This document shows positions 29,092 through 39,075 of a stretch of 64,000 bases of DNA, piece by piece. Each line of letters opens with the position of its first letter. Positions within the stretch are counted from its first letter, which is position 1. This DNA comes from Alphaproteobacteria bacterium. GTDB lineage: Bacteria; Pseudomonadota; Alphaproteobacteria; Reyranellales; Reyranellaceae. The stretch is taken from contig CANJHI010000001.1 in NCBI GenBank assembly GCA_947474005.1, positions 27,803 through 91,802 of the forward strand. The letters are read 5' to 3'. The translations under genes and the position numbers were made by a program. The notes below the pieces were generated by a model. It was not told where the DNA came from. It saw only the letters and a program-made list of their open reading frames with translations, and ran no database searches.

Positions 29092-29484
29092 ATGGCCGCG
29101 CAAGAGAGAAAGCTGCCGGCACCGGCGACCAGCCAGGAAACGCAGGCCTATTGGGATGCCGCCGCCAAGGGCAAGCTGCTGGTGCGTAAATGCACGAGCT
29201 GCGGCCAGGCGCATCACTATCCGCGCACGATCTGTCCCTTCTGCTTCAGCGACAAGACCGAATGGATCGAGGCCTCTGGCAAGGGCACGCTCTATTCCTA
29301 CAGCGTCATGCGCCGCGCCCCGGTACCCTACGCCATGGCTTATGTGACCCTGGCCGAAGGCCCGCGCATGGTGACCAACATCGTCGACTGCGACTTCGAC
29401 AAGCTGAAATGCGATCAGCCGGTGAAGCTGGTCTTCAAGCCGACCGACGGTGGCCCACCGCTGCCGATGTTCACGCCGGCCTGA
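29092..29484 (+). CDS. Zn-ribbon OB-fold (DUF35) protein
   Basis: 130 aa; AYWDAAAKGKLLVRKCTSCGQAHHYPRTICPFCFSDKTEWIEASGKGTLYSYSV; directly follows the thiolase. Confidence 0.9.
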   Translation: MAAQERKLPAPATSQETQAYWDAAAKGKLLVRKCTSCGQAHHYPRTICPFCFSDKTEWIEASGKGTLYSYSVMRRAPVPYAMAYVTLAEGPRMVTNIVDCDFDKLKCDQPVKLVFKPTDGGPPLPMFTPA

Positions 29485-29489
29485 GCGGC

Positions 29490-30092
29490 GTGACCGGCTG
29501 GCGCCTCGTCGCCGTGACGTTGGGTGGTCTTCTGACCCTGGCCCCTGTCACGGCGAGTGCGGCGCCCCTCGACACGACGGGCGCGTCGCAGTGCCGGACG
29601 CGCGGCTACTCGACCGATACAGATCCAGCGGGAACGAACGTCAGAAGTGCGCCCCGCGCCGACGCGCCAGTCATCGGCCGACTGGCGCCGCGCACCCTGC
29701 TCGGGCCGGGCACCTATGAGGGTGTCGAATTCGAAGTCGTCGGCTCGAAGGACGGCTGGCTCCTCATTCAGAAGCCGGATCCGAAATCGGGCCTGAAGCT
29801 CGATGCCGTCAACGCCGCCGATGGGCGCGGATGGATATCGGGAAAGCTCGTCGGCGTCGTGCTGGGCAACCGCTCGCTGCGATCGGCGCCGAGCCGTGAA
29901 GCGCCTGTTGCGGCCGATCTGTCAGGCCCGAATAGAGGGCCGGACAGTTTCATTGTGTCGACTGTGCATGCCTGCGACGGCAAGTATCTCGAGGTGACCG
30001 GCACCTGGGGCGGCAAACCCCTGCGCGGCTGGTCGCTGTCGCCCTGTTCCAATCAGCTCTCGACCTGCGACGGCGCAAGCGCGAGCGACTGA
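29490..30092 (+). CDS. Secreted SH3-domain-like protein
   Basis: GTG start; signal peptide LVAVTLGGLLTLAPVTASA; GTNVRSAPRADAPVIGRLAP...GWISGKLVGVVLGNRSLRSAPS. Confidence 0.7.
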   Translation: MTGWRLVAVTLGGLLTLAPVTASAAPLDTTGASQCRTRGYSTDTDPAGTNVRSAPRADAPVIGRLAPRTLLGPGTYEGVEFEVVGSKDGWLLIQKPDPKSGLKLDAVNAADGRGWISGKLVGVVLGNRSLRSAPSREAPVAADLSGPNRGPDSFIVSTVHACDGKYLEVTGTWGGKPLRGWSLSPCSNQLSTCDGASASD

Positions 30093-30115
30093 TCGGAGCC
30101 GGCGTGCGACGCCGC

Positions 30116-32452
30116 TCAGGAGTTCAACGCCTCCCACACCCGCTCGGGCGTCGCCGGCATGTTGATGTGCTTGCCGCCGAGCGCGTCGACGATGGCGTTC
30201 ATCACCGAGGGCAGGGAGCCCGCGCAGCCCGCTTCGCCGCAGCCCTTGGCGCCCAGCACGTTGGTCTTGGCGGGGACCGAGTGATAGTCCATCGCGAAGA
30301 ACGGCACCGTGTCGGCGCGCGGCAGGGCGTAGTCGGTGAAGCTGCCGGTGATGAGCTGGCCATCCTCGTTGTAGACGACATGCTCGAACATCGCCTGGCC
30401 GATGCCCTGCACCACGCCGCCGTGGCTCTGGCCCTCGACCAGCAGCGGATTGATGACCGTGCCGAAGTCGCCGACCATCGTGTACTTCACGACATCGACG
30501 ACGCCGGTGTCGGGATCGATCTCGACTTCGGCGACATGCGCGCCATTGGGGAAGGCCGAGGGTGCCGCCTCGTGGACGTGGCTGACGTCGAGCGTGGCGG
30601 GCACGCCCTCGGGCAGCTTCATGCCGCCACGCAGCCGCTCGGCCAGATCCATGATGCCGATGCCGCGGTCGGTGCCGACGATGGTGAAGCGGCCGGCCTC
30701 GAACTCGATGTCGGCGGCCGAGGCTTCGAGTGCCACGCCCGCGATCTGCTTACCCTTGTCGATCACCTTGTCGGAGGCTTCGACGATCGCCGCCCCCGAG
30801 GCCATGATCGACTTCGAGCCGCCGGTGCCGCCGCCCGCGATCAGCAGGTCGCTGTCGCCCTGGATCAGCTTGATCTTCTTGAACGGAATGCCGAGCTTGG
30901 TCGTCAGCACCTGGGCGAAGGCCGACCAGTGGCCCTGGCCGTAGTCGAGTGTGCCGGTGATGATGGTGACGTCGCCGTTGGGCTCGAAGCGGATGCCGCC
31001 CATTTCGTTGGTCGGCGGCGCCGTCACTTCGAGATAGTCGCCGATGCCCATGCCGCGCAGCTTGCCGCGCGCCTTGCTCTCGGCCTTGCGGCCGGCGAAG
31101 CCGCCGACGTCGGCGAGCTTCAGCGCCTTGTCGAGCAGAATGGAGAACTCGCCCGAGTCGTAGACCGTGCCCGACGCGGTCTTGTAGGGCATCTCTTCCG
31201 GCTTGATGTGGTTGCGCTTGCGCATCTCGACCTGGTCTATGCCCATCTCGCGCGCCGCGGTGTCGATCAGACGCTCCATGAAGTAATTGGCCTCGGGCCG
31301 GCCGGCGCCGCGATAGGCGCCGATCGGCGAGGTGTGCGTGAAGCAGACCTTGGTCGAGACCGAGATCAGGGGCGTGCGATAGATCGCAGCGAGGTTGCGG
31401 GTGACGCCGAGCGCACCCATCGCCGCACCGACGTTGGAGAGATAGCCGCCGAGGTTGGCGTAGCCCACGAGGCGCACGGCGAGGAAGGTGCCGTCCTTGT
31501 CGAGCGCCAGCTCGGCGTCGAAGTCGTGGTCGCGACCGTGCTGGTCGGAGAGGAAGCTGCCGCTGCGGTCATCGGTCCACTTCACGGGCCGGCCGAGCAG
31601 CTTGGAGGCATGGAACAGGCCGGCATATTCCGGATAGGGCGAGCCCTTCATGCCGAACGAGCCGCCGACGTTGCCGGTGAGGATGCGCATCTGCGCCGGC
31701 TTGATGCCGAGCAGGGCGGCCATCTGGTGCTTGAGCCCGAACACGCCCTGATTGCCGGCCTGGAAGGTGTAGCGGTCGCTCGCCTTGTCGTAGAAGGCGA
31801 CCGCCGAGCGCGGCTCCATGGCACAGACAACGATGCGGTTGCTGATCAGCCGCAGGCGCGTGACGTGCGCGGCCTTGGCGAAGGCTTCCTCGACCTTGGG
31901 CGTATCGCCCGAGTGAAAGTCGGCGCAGACATTGCCGGGCACGTCGTCGAACACCACGGGTGCTCCGGGCTGGGCGGCCTCGCGCGCGTCGGTGACGGTC
32001 GGGAGGGACTCGATGTCGACCACGACCGCCTCGGCCGCGTCCCTGGCCTCTGCCTGCGTCTCGGCTACAACAAAGGCCACCGGGTCGCCGACGAAGCGCA
32101 CCTTGTCGGTGGCCAGCGAATAGCGCGTCGGCGTCTTCATCGGCGAGCCGTCGCGCTGCGGCACCATCATCACCGTCTTCAGCGCGCCGTAGCCCGCGGC
32201 GTTGAGGTCGGCGCCGGTCCAGACGCCGAGCACGCCCGGCATCTGGCTCGCTTCCTCGGTGTCGATGCCCTTGATGATCCCGTGCGCCACCTGGCTGCGC
32301 ACCATCACGCACCAGGCCTGGTTCTCGAGATTGACGTCGTCGCTGTAGCTTCCCTCGCCCTTCAGCAAGGTCGGGTCTTCCTGGCGCGGCACGGGCTGGC
32401 CGACGCCAAATTTCATCAAATCGAGATTATCCGCAGCGAAAGGCGCGTTCAT
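30116..32452 (-). CDS. Xanthine dehydrogenase family, molybdopterin-binding large subunit (CoxL-like)
   Basis: [78 protein letters not shown]. Start corrected from the 1028-aa ORF. Confidence 0.92.
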   Translation of the reverse strand: MNAPFAADNLDLMKFGVGQPVPRQEDPTLLKGEGSYSDDVNLENQAWCVMVRSQVAHGIIKGIDTEEASQMPGVLGVWTGADLNAAGYGALKTVMMVPQRDGSPMKTPTRYSLATDKVRFVGDPVAFVVAETQAEARDAAEAVVVDIESLPTVTDAREAAQPGAPVVFDDVPGNVCADFHSGDTPKVEEAFAKAAHVTRLRLISNRIVVCAMEPRSAVAFYDKASDRYTFQAGNQGVFGLKHQMAALLGIKPAQMRILTGNVGGSFGMKGSPYPEYAGLFHASKLLGRPVKWTDDRSGSFLSDQHGRDHDFDAELALDKDGTFLAVRLVGYANLGGYLSNVGAAMGALGVTRNLAAIYRTPLISVSTKVCFTHTSPIGAYRGAGRPEANYFMERLIDTAAREMGIDQVEMRKRNHIKPEEMPYKTASGTVYDSGEFSILLDKALKLADVGGFAGRKAESKARGKLRGMGIGDYLEVTAPPTNEMGGIRFEPNGDVTIITGTLDYGQGHWSAFAQVLTTKLGIPFKKIKLIQGDSDLLIAGGGTGGSKSIMASGAAIVEASDKVIDKGKQIAGVALEASAADIEFEAGRFTIVGTDRGIGIMDLAERLRGGMKLPEGVPATLDVSHVHEAAPSAFPNGAHVAEVEIDPDTGVVDVVKYTMVGDFGTVINPLLVEGQSHGGVVQGIGQAMFEHVVYNEDGQLITGSFTDYALPRADTVPFFAMDYHSVPAKTNVLGAKGCGEAGCAGSLPSVMNAIVDALGGKHINMPATPERVWEALNS

Positions 32453-32530
32453 GGGAACCCATTCTAAAAGAGGGGAAATTAGACCCGGACTATAGCGCAC
32501 GCGGGCATGCGCTGTGCTAGTGATTCGGGC

Positions 32531-34228
32531 ATGTCGAACCTCGATCCCGTCACCTTGACCGTCATCCAGAACGGCCTGATCCAGGTCTGTAACGAAATGG
32601 ACCTGGCGTTTGTCCGTGCGGCTTTCTCGCCGGTGATTTCCGAGGGCATGGACCGCTCCGACGGTATTTACGACGCGACCGACGGATCCTTGATCGCGCA
32701 GGGCGAACTGGGGCTGCCGGTCTTCGTCGGCACCATGCAATTTTCGACCCGTGCCGTCATAGAGCGGGTGAACACCCACTATGCAGGAAAGGTGGAGCCG
32801 GGCGACGTCTTCATCGTCAACGACCCCTACCTCGGCGGCACCCATCTGATGGACGTGCGGTTTGTAAAACCGTTCTTCTACAAGGGCGAGGTCTTCGCCT
32901 GGCTCGCCAACACCGGCCACTGGCCCGATGTCGGCGGCATGGTGCCCGGGGGCTTTTCGGCCAGCGCCACGGAAGTGGAGCAGGAGGGCCTGCGCCTGCC
33001 GCCGGTGAAATTCTTCAAGAAGGGCGAGATGGACCAGGAGATCCTCTCGATCATCCTCAGCAACATCCGCATTGCCGACCAGCGCATCGGCGACATCAAG
33101 GCCCAGGCCGCGGCTCTCACCACCGGCGAGGTGCGGCTGACCGCGCTGATCGATCGCTATGGCGCCGACGTCGTACGGGCGGCGATTGCCGAAATGCGAC
33201 ATCGCGCCGAGCGTCAGATGCGGGCCAAGATCTCAGGCATTCCCGACGGTGTCTACGAGGGCACCTCGCAAGTCGACAGCGACGGCGTGGTCGACGAACC
33301 GCTCACGATCAAAATGAAGGTCACGAAGAAGGGCGAGACCCTCACCTTCGATATGACGGGCTCGAGCCCGCCCTGCCGTGGGCCGATGAACAGCGTCATC
33401 GCCACGACCAAGTCGGCGATCTATCTCGCCATAAAACACATCTTTCCCGAGGTGCCGATCAATGCCGGCACCTTCGAGCCCCTGCAGATCGTCGAACCCG
33501 AGGGCACGTTCCTTTATGCCAGGTATCCGCGGCCGGTCTCGGGTTGCGCCGCCGAAGTGAGCCAGCGCATCGCCGAAGCAGTGTTCGCGGCACTCACCCA
33601 CGCCATTCCCGACATTCTGTTCGCCGCACCCGCCGGCACGTCGGGCAATCTCGGCGTCGGCGGTTTCGATCCCGAGCGCAACCGCTCCTACATCATGTAT
33701 CTCTTCACCGGCGGCGGTTACGGCGGCTTCCAGGGCGGCGACGGCCTCAGCAACGGCTGCTCGACCATCGGCATCTCCAAGATGCCGCCGGTCGAGGTGC
33801 TGGAGCAGTTCTATCCGATCCTGTTCGAGGAGTTCTCGCTGCGCGAAGGCTCGGGCGGCGCCGGCGAGTTCCGCGGTGGCTTCGGCATCAACTACGCGAT
33901 CAAGCTCAGGCGCGGCGAGGCGCGGGTTTCGATGGTGATGGACCACGGCCGAACCGGCCCGCAGGGCGCGTTGGGCGGCGACGCGGGCGGCGTCAACACA
34001 GTAGCCGTAACCCAGCGCGGCAAGACCTACCGTCCGCCGCATCTTTCCAAGGACCAGGATATCGAGATCGGTGTCGGCGATGTGGTGCGCGTGTCGACGC
34101 CAGGCGGCGGCGGCTTCGGAGATCCCGCCAAGCGCGACCCAGGATCGATCGCCCGCGACGTCGCGCGCGGTTACTACACCGCCGACCAGGCGCGCGAGAA
34201 GTTCGGAACGCGGCCCGCCGCAGAATGA
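32531..34228 (+). CDS. Hydantoinase B/oxoprolinase family protein (HyuB-like)
   Basis: MSNLDPVTLTVIQNGLIQVCNEMDLAFVRAAFSPVISEGMDRSDGIYDATDGSLIAQGELGLPVFVGTMQ; DPYLGGTHLMD. Confidence 0.92.
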   Translation: MSNLDPVTLTVIQNGLIQVCNEMDLAFVRAAFSPVISEGMDRSDGIYDATDGSLIAQGELGLPVFVGTMQFSTRAVIERVNTHYAGKVEPGDVFIVNDPYLGGTHLMDVRFVKPFFYKGEVFAWLANTGHWPDVGGMVPGGFSASATEVEQEGLRLPPVKFFKKGEMDQEILSIILSNIRIADQRIGDIKAQAAALTTGEVRLTALIDRYGADVVRAAIAEMRHRAERQMRAKISGIPDGVYEGTSQVDSDGVVDEPLTIKMKVTKKGETLTFDMTGSSPPCRGPMNSVIATTKSAIYLAIKHIFPEVPINAGTFEPLQIVEPEGTFLYARYPRPVSGCAAEVSQRIAEAVFAALTHAIPDILFAAPAGTSGNLGVGGFDPERNRSYIMYLFTGGGYGGFQGGDGLSNGCSTIGISKMPPVEVLEQFYPILFEEFSLREGSGGAGEFRGGFGINYAIKLRRGEARVSMVMDHGRTGPQGALGGDAGGVNTVAVTQRGKTYRPPHLSKDQDIEIGVGDVVRVSTPGGGGFGDPAKRDPGSIARDVARGYYTADQAREKFGTRPAAE

Positions 34229-34749
34229 ACCTCTTGCGTCGACAGGCGGTGGCCTTGCCCCTGGCGGCGGTCGTGGCGGGCGAAGCCTCGGCCCAGACCG
34301 GATGGATTGCGGTGCAGGACATCGACAATTCCTTCCTGGTCGATATGCCCGGACGGCCCATCTACAAGGTGATCGACACGACGACGCCGGCCGGCACGGC
34401 CTTCGTCTACCATTCCTACAGTCTCGAATACCGCCGGCTCTCCTTCGTGGCGCAGACGGCGCTCTATCCCGCCGACGTCGACGTATCGCGGCCGCGCAAC
34501 AATCTGCAGATTGCGCTCGACGACCGCGCCCAGCGCCTCGAGGGCGGCAAGTGGAGCAAGGTCGATTGGCGCGACGTGCAGGGCGCGACAGCGGTCGAAG
34601 CGATCGGCCCGATCGCCGGCGGCAGTGCGTTGCGCCAGCTCTCGCTGCTGAAAGGCCGCCGCTTCGTGTCGCTGGGCTATCTTGCGCCGGCCGACGCGAT
34701 GCGCGCGCCCGAGGCCGAACGCTTCTTCCGCTCCCTGAGGCTCACATGA
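34225..34749 (+). CDS. Hypothetical secreted protein
   Basis: MNLLRRQAVALPLAAVVAGEASAQTG signal-like start; ATGA overlap with the upstream gene. Confidence 0.65.
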   Translation: MNLLRRQAVALPLAAVVAGEASAQTGWIAVQDIDNSFLVDMPGRPIYKVIDTTTPAGTAFVYHSYSLEYRRLSFVAQTALYPADVDVSRPRNNLQIALDDRAQRLEGGKWSKVDWRDVQGATAVEAIGPIAGGSALRQLSLLKGRRFVSLGYLAPADAMRAPEAERFFRSLRLT

Positions 34750-35768
34750 CATTGCCGCGCATAAAAGTCCTGGCGCTGGGCGGCACCATCGCCACGCGGC
34801 CCGATGCCTCGGGTGCCATGCAGATGGGACTGGGCGCCGACGATCTGGTGGCGGCGGTGCCCGCTCTGGCGACGCTGGCCGCGATCGATGCCGAGACAGT
34901 GTCGAGAGTCGGCAGCCATTCGCTGGGCTTCGATCAGATCCATGCACTGGCGGCGAAAATTGCGGTGCTCGATGCCGATGGCGTGATCGTGACGCAGGGC
35001 ACCGATACGCTCGAGGAAACCGCGTTCCTGCTCGACCTGCTGCTCGACCGCGACATTCCGGTGATCGTGACGGCGGCGATGCGCAACCCGGCGCTCACCT
35101 CGCCCGACGGGCCGGGTAACCTGCTGGCGGCCGTCCGCGTCGCCGGCAATCCCTGGGTGCGGGCGCATGCACGCGCGCTGGGCGTGATGGCCGTAATGTT
35201 GGACGAGGTTTTTGCCGCGTCAGATGTATTGAAGATCCATCCGACGCGACTCAATGCCTTTGCAGCCCCTCAGACCGGCCCGCTCGCAGCACTTGTCGAG
35301 GACCGCGTGGTGCCGCTCGCTCTGCCGGTGCGCGATGCGATGACGCACACACGCGCCCGGATCGGTGACGTGGCGGGCGCCAGGGAACAGCCTGTGGCGC
35401 TCTTGTGGATGGGACTCGACGAGCCGGGCTTCATGCTGGAGGCGATGCTCGATCATCGCGACCAACTGGGCTACCGCGGCGTCGTGCTGGGGGCGATGGG
35501 CGGCGGTCATGTGCCGGAGCGCATCGCGCCGCTCGTGGGGCAACTCGCGGGCCTGCTGCCTACGGTCGTTTCGCCGCGCGCAGGGGCGGGCGGGCCGATG
35601 CTGCGGCAGACCTACGGCGGTCCCAGTTCCGAGATTGCGCTCCGCAAGGAGGGCCTGATCTGGGGCGGTCGCCTGCAACCGCTGAAGGCGCGCGTGTTGC
35701 TCGAAACCTGCCTGCGGGGCGGGCTCGATCATGCGGCGATCGCCGAGGTTTTCGACGCCTGGGGCTAG
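34746..35768 (+). CDS. L-asparaginase family protein
   Basis: MTLPRIKVLALGGTIATRPDASG; GVIVTQGTDTLEETAFLLDLL; ATG overlaps the preceding stop. Confidence 0.9.
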   Translation: MTLPRIKVLALGGTIATRPDASGAMQMGLGADDLVAAVPALATLAAIDAETVSRVGSHSLGFDQIHALAAKIAVLDADGVIVTQGTDTLEETAFLLDLLLDRDIPVIVTAAMRNPALTSPDGPGNLLAAVRVAGNPWVRAHARALGVMAVMLDEVFAASDVLKIHPTRLNAFAAPQTGPLAALVEDRVVPLALPVRDAMTHTRARIGDVAGAREQPVALLWMGLDEPGFMLEAMLDHRDQLGYRGVVLGAMGGGHVPERIAPLVGQLAGLLPTVVSPRAGAGGPMLRQTYGGPSSEIALRKEGLIWGGRLQPLKARVLLETCLRGGLDHAAIAEVFDAWG

Positions 35769-36175
35769 CCAAGACTCGGGACTGCTTCGCCTCGCGCCTG
35801 CTTCGCTTCGGCGAAGCCGTGCATGCCCATGTGCCACTGCATCGCGACGATCAGGCCCTTGAGCGGTTGTAACAGCCCGAGCGAGAGCAAGAGCACCAGC
35901 GGCAGCCAGATCGCGGCGTGGAGCCAGTAGTTCGGCATGAAGGCGATCTCGACATACATCGCGAGCGGCACGATCAGATGGCCGACCAGGATGATGGTCA
36001 GGTAGGCGGGAAAATCGTCGGCCCGGTGATGATGCAGCGGCTCGCCGCACTTCTCGCAAGAGTCGGCCACCTTCACGAAGGCGCGGAACAGATGGCCTTC
36101 GCCGCAGGCCGGACACCGGCCCAGCAGGCCCCGCAGCAGATAGAGGCCGCCTTTTTCGGTTCGCGTATTCAACAT
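35765..36175 (-). CDS. DUF983 family protein
   Basis: MLNTRTEKGGLYLLRGLLGRCPACGEGHLFRAFVKVADSCEKCGEPLHHHRADDFPAYLTIILVGHLIVP. Confidence 0.85.
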   Translation of the reverse strand: MLNTRTEKGGLYLLRGLLGRCPACGEGHLFRAFVKVADSCEKCGEPLHHHRADDFPAYLTIILVGHLIVPLAMYVEIAFMPNYWLHAAIWLPLVLLLSLGLLQPLKGLIVAMQWHMGMHGFAEAKQARGEAVPSLG

Positions 36176-36201
36176 CACCTTCTCCCTTCCTCTTCGCTGC
36201 T

Positions 36202-36255
36202 TGTATGTCCTTACAATGAGGCATACATTCAAGGTCATTGAGGGGATATTGTATG
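36202..36255. promoter_or_regulatory. Candidate operator for the MocR-type regulator
   Basis: TGTATG (36202-36207) / CATACA (36222-36227) inverted repeat in the divergent intergenic region; a third TGTATG (36250-36255) overlaps the start codon. Confidence 0.45.
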
Positions 36256-37629
36256 GATTGGATCCCTACATTAGGTGGCCAGCCCGGGCCGGTCTATGCG
36301 GGCATCGTCGAGGCGCTGAACGGCGATATCGCCTCGGGCCGGCTCCATCGCGGCCAGCGACTGCCGACGCATCGTGCGCTCGCCAAGGCGCTGGGCGTCG
36401 ATCTCACGACAGTGACACGCGCCTACAATGAGGCACGGCGGCGCGGCCTTACCGAAGCGCGTGTCGGACAGGGGACCTTCGTCGCCGAGAGCCGGGTGCA
36501 CGCGCCGCGGGCGGCGTCGGCCGGCGTCGAATTCGACCTGTCGATGAACGTGCCGCCCGAGCCCATCGAGGCGGATCTGGAGGGCCGGGTGGCGCGGGGC
36601 CTCGCCGCCCTGCAGCGCGACTACGGCATCTCCGATTTCCTGAGCTATCAGAAAGCAGGCGGCAGCGAGGCGGATCGCGGCGTGGCGGCCGACTGGCTGC
36701 GCCGTCGCGTCCGCATCGCCGAGGCGAACCGGCTTGTCGTGTTTCCTGGCACGCAGACGGCGCTCGCGGCGCTGCTGCTCGCCCTCACCAGGCCGGGCGA
36801 CGTCGTGCTGGTCGATCGCCTGACCTATCCCGGTTTCAAGGCCGCGGCCGCGGCGCTCGGCGTGCGTCTCGTCGGCGTGCCGTCGGACGGCGAGGGCATG
36901 ATCCCCGCGGCACTGGAGGAAGCCTGCCGTCGGCACGTCCCGAAGGCTGTGTATCTGATTCCCACGATCCACAATCCGACGACGCTCACGATCACGCCGG
37001 GCCGGCGCGAGCAGCTTGCCGGGGCGATTCGTCGAAACGACCTGTTGCTGTTCGAAGACGATGCGTACGGCAGTCTCGATCCCAAAGCCCAACCGATCGC
37101 CACCCTGATCCCGGAACACAGCTATCTGGCGGTCAGCCTGTCGAAGAACATCGCGCCGGGTCTCCGGGTCTCGTTCCTGCTCGTGCCCGATCGCGCTGCT
37201 GCCGCCATGCTCGGCAACGCACTGCGCACCATGGCGCAGATGCCGGTGCCGCTGATGGTCGCCCTGGTGATGCGCTGGCTGGCGGACGGCAGCGCCGATG
37301 CAATCATCTCCGCCATCGCCGCCGAGGCTGCGGCAAGACAGAAGCTGGCGGCAAAGGCGCTTTCGGGTGAGACTTACGCCGCCCATCCGAAGGGACACCA
37401 CGTCTGGCTCACCTTGCCACCGACATGGACCCGGGCCGAGTTCGCAGCGCACGTCCAACGACAGGGGCTCGCCGTGGTCACGAGCGACAGTTTCAGCGTC
37501 GACGGCGATCCAGACCATGCGATTCGCGTCGCGCTCGGCGCGGCTCGCAGCCGTTCGGATCTCGTGGGCGCCCTCGACGTCCTGACGGTCGCGCTCAAGT
37601 CGCCGGCCTTCGCGTCACGCATCGTCTGA
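36253..37629 (+). CDS. MocR-like transcriptional regulator (GntR HTH + class I aminotransferase domain)
   Basis: GPVYAGIVEALNGDIASGRLHRGQRLPTHRALAKALGVDLTTVTRAYNEARRRGLTEARVGQGTFV; VYLIPTIHNPTTLTI; SLSKNIAPGLRVSFLL. Confidence 0.93.
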   Translation: MDWIPTLGGQPGPVYAGIVEALNGDIASGRLHRGQRLPTHRALAKALGVDLTTVTRAYNEARRRGLTEARVGQGTFVAESRVHAPRAASAGVEFDLSMNVPPEPIEADLEGRVARGLAALQRDYGISDFLSYQKAGGSEADRGVAADWLRRRVRIAEANRLVVFPGTQTALAALLLALTRPGDVVLVDRLTYPGFKAAAAALGVRLVGVPSDGEGMIPAALEEACRRHVPKAVYLIPTIHNPTTLTITPGRREQLAGAIRRNDLLLFEDDAYGSLDPKAQPIATLIPEHSYLAVSLSKNIAPGLRVSFLLVPDRAAAAMLGNALRTMAQMPVPLMVALVMRWLADGSADAIISAIAAEAAARQKLAAKALSGETYAAHPKGHHVWLTLPPTWTRAEFAAHVQRQGLAVVTSDSFSVDGDPDHAIRVALGAARSRSDLVGALDVLTVALKSPAFASRIV

Positions 37630-37639
37630 GGAGGACGCC

Positions 37640-39073
37640 ATGTTCGAAGCCTTCGATGCGATCGTGCTGGCCCGGGCGCAGTTTGCCTTCACCGTCTCGT
37701 TCCATTTCATCTTTCCATCCTTCTCGATCGGACTCGCGAGCTATCTCGCGGTGCTCGAGGGGTTGTGGCTGTGGACCGGCCGGCAGATCTATCTCGACCT
37801 TTTCAAGTACTGGCTGAAAATCTTCGCGCTGGCCTTCGGCATGGGCGTGGTCTCGGGCATCGTCATGGCCTATCAGTTCGGCACCAACTGGGCGGCCTTC
37901 TCCGACAAGGCGGGCCCGGTCATCGGGCCGCTGATGGCCTACGAGGTCCTGACCGCGTTCTTCCTCGAGGCGGGCTTCTTGGGCGTCATGCTGTTCGGCA
38001 TGAACCGCGTCGGCCGCACGCTGCACTTCGTGGCCACCCTGGCGGTCGCGGTCGGCACCTTCATCTCGGCCTTCTGGATCCTGTCGGCCAACAGCTGGAT
38101 GCAGACGCCGGCCGGCTTCGCCATGAACGCCGGTGGTCAGTTCGTGCCGGTCGACTGGCTGGCGGTGATCTTCAATCCGTCCTTTCCCTACCGGCTGGTC
38201 CACACGGTGTTCGGCGCCTACCTCACCACGGCTCTGGTGGTGGGCGCGGTCGGCGCCTGGCATCTCTTGCGTGCCAAGTCGGACAAAGGAGGGGCCAACG
38301 ACGGCGCCCGCGTCATGTTCTCCATGGCGATGGGCATGATCACGGTGGTGGCGCCGTTACAAATCTTCGCCGGCGACCAGCACGGGCTGAACACGCTCGA
38401 GCACCAACCGGTCAAGGTCATGGCCATGGAAGGCCATTTCCACAGCTATCCTGACGGCGCGCCGCTGATCCTGTTCGGCTGGCCCGACGCGGCCGCGGCC
38501 AAGACGCTCTACGCGGTCGAGATCCCCAAGGCCTCGTCACTGATCCTGAAGCATTCGCTCGACGCGCCGCTCAAGGGACTCGACTCGGTCGATCGCAAGG
38601 AATGGCCGCCGGTGGCCATCGTCTTCTGGGCCTTCCGCATCATGGTCGGCATGGGGATGCTGATGCTGGCGCTTGCCGCCTTCAGCCTGCTCGCCCGTGT
38701 GAAGCATCGGCTCTACGACTGGCCGCTGCTACATCGCTTCGCGCTGGCAATGGGGCCGGCAGGCTTCGTGGCGGTGATCGCCGGCTGGGTGACGACAGAA
38801 GTCGGGCGCCAACCCTATACGGTGCATGGCCTGCTGCGCACCGCCGACTCGGCCTCCAGGCTCGACGCGCCCGCGGTCGCGGCCTCGCTGTTGGCCTTCA
38901 TCGTCGTCTACTTCATCGTGTTCGGCGCCGGCGTCTTCTACATCCTGAAGCTGATGAGCCATCCGCCGCACCGCGGCGAGCTGGGTCCGAACCGCGGCGA
39001 GCCGGTGCGTGCGGCGGGCATCACCCCGTCGCCCGCGGTGGCGGAAAAGATCGCGACGGGCGGGGAGGCCTGA
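37640..39073 (+). CDS. cydA: Cytochrome ubiquinol oxidase subunit I (bd/CIO type)
   Basis: 477 aa; ARAQFAFTVSFHFIFPSFSIGLA, GVVSGIVMAYQFGTNW, EVLTAFFLEAGFLGVMLFG, GWVTTEVGRQPYTVHGLLRTADS. Confidence 0.95.
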   Translation: MFEAFDAIVLARAQFAFTVSFHFIFPSFSIGLASYLAVLEGLWLWTGRQIYLDLFKYWLKIFALAFGMGVVSGIVMAYQFGTNWAAFSDKAGPVIGPLMAYEVLTAFFLEAGFLGVMLFGMNRVGRTLHFVATLAVAVGTFISAFWILSANSWMQTPAGFAMNAGGQFVPVDWLAVIFNPSFPYRLVHTVFGAYLTTALVVGAVGAWHLLRAKSDKGGANDGARVMFSMAMGMITVVAPLQIFAGDQHGLNTLEHQPVKVMAMEGHFHSYPDGAPLILFGWPDAAAAKTLYAVEIPKASSLILKHSLDAPLKGLDSVDRKEWPPVAIVFWAFRIMVGMGMLMLALAAFSLLARVKHRLYDWPLLHRFALAMGPAGFVAVIAGWVTTEVGRQPYTVHGLLRTADSASRLDAPAVAASLLAFIVVYFIVFGAGVFYILKLMSHPPHRGELGPNRGEPVRAAGITPSPAVAEKIATGGEA

Positions 39074-39075
39074 TC

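Noticed and set aside
30104-32467. 787-aa plus-strand ORF opposite the CoxL-like gene
   Set aside because: Shadow ORF; the opposite strand encodes a recognisable molybdopterin subunit.
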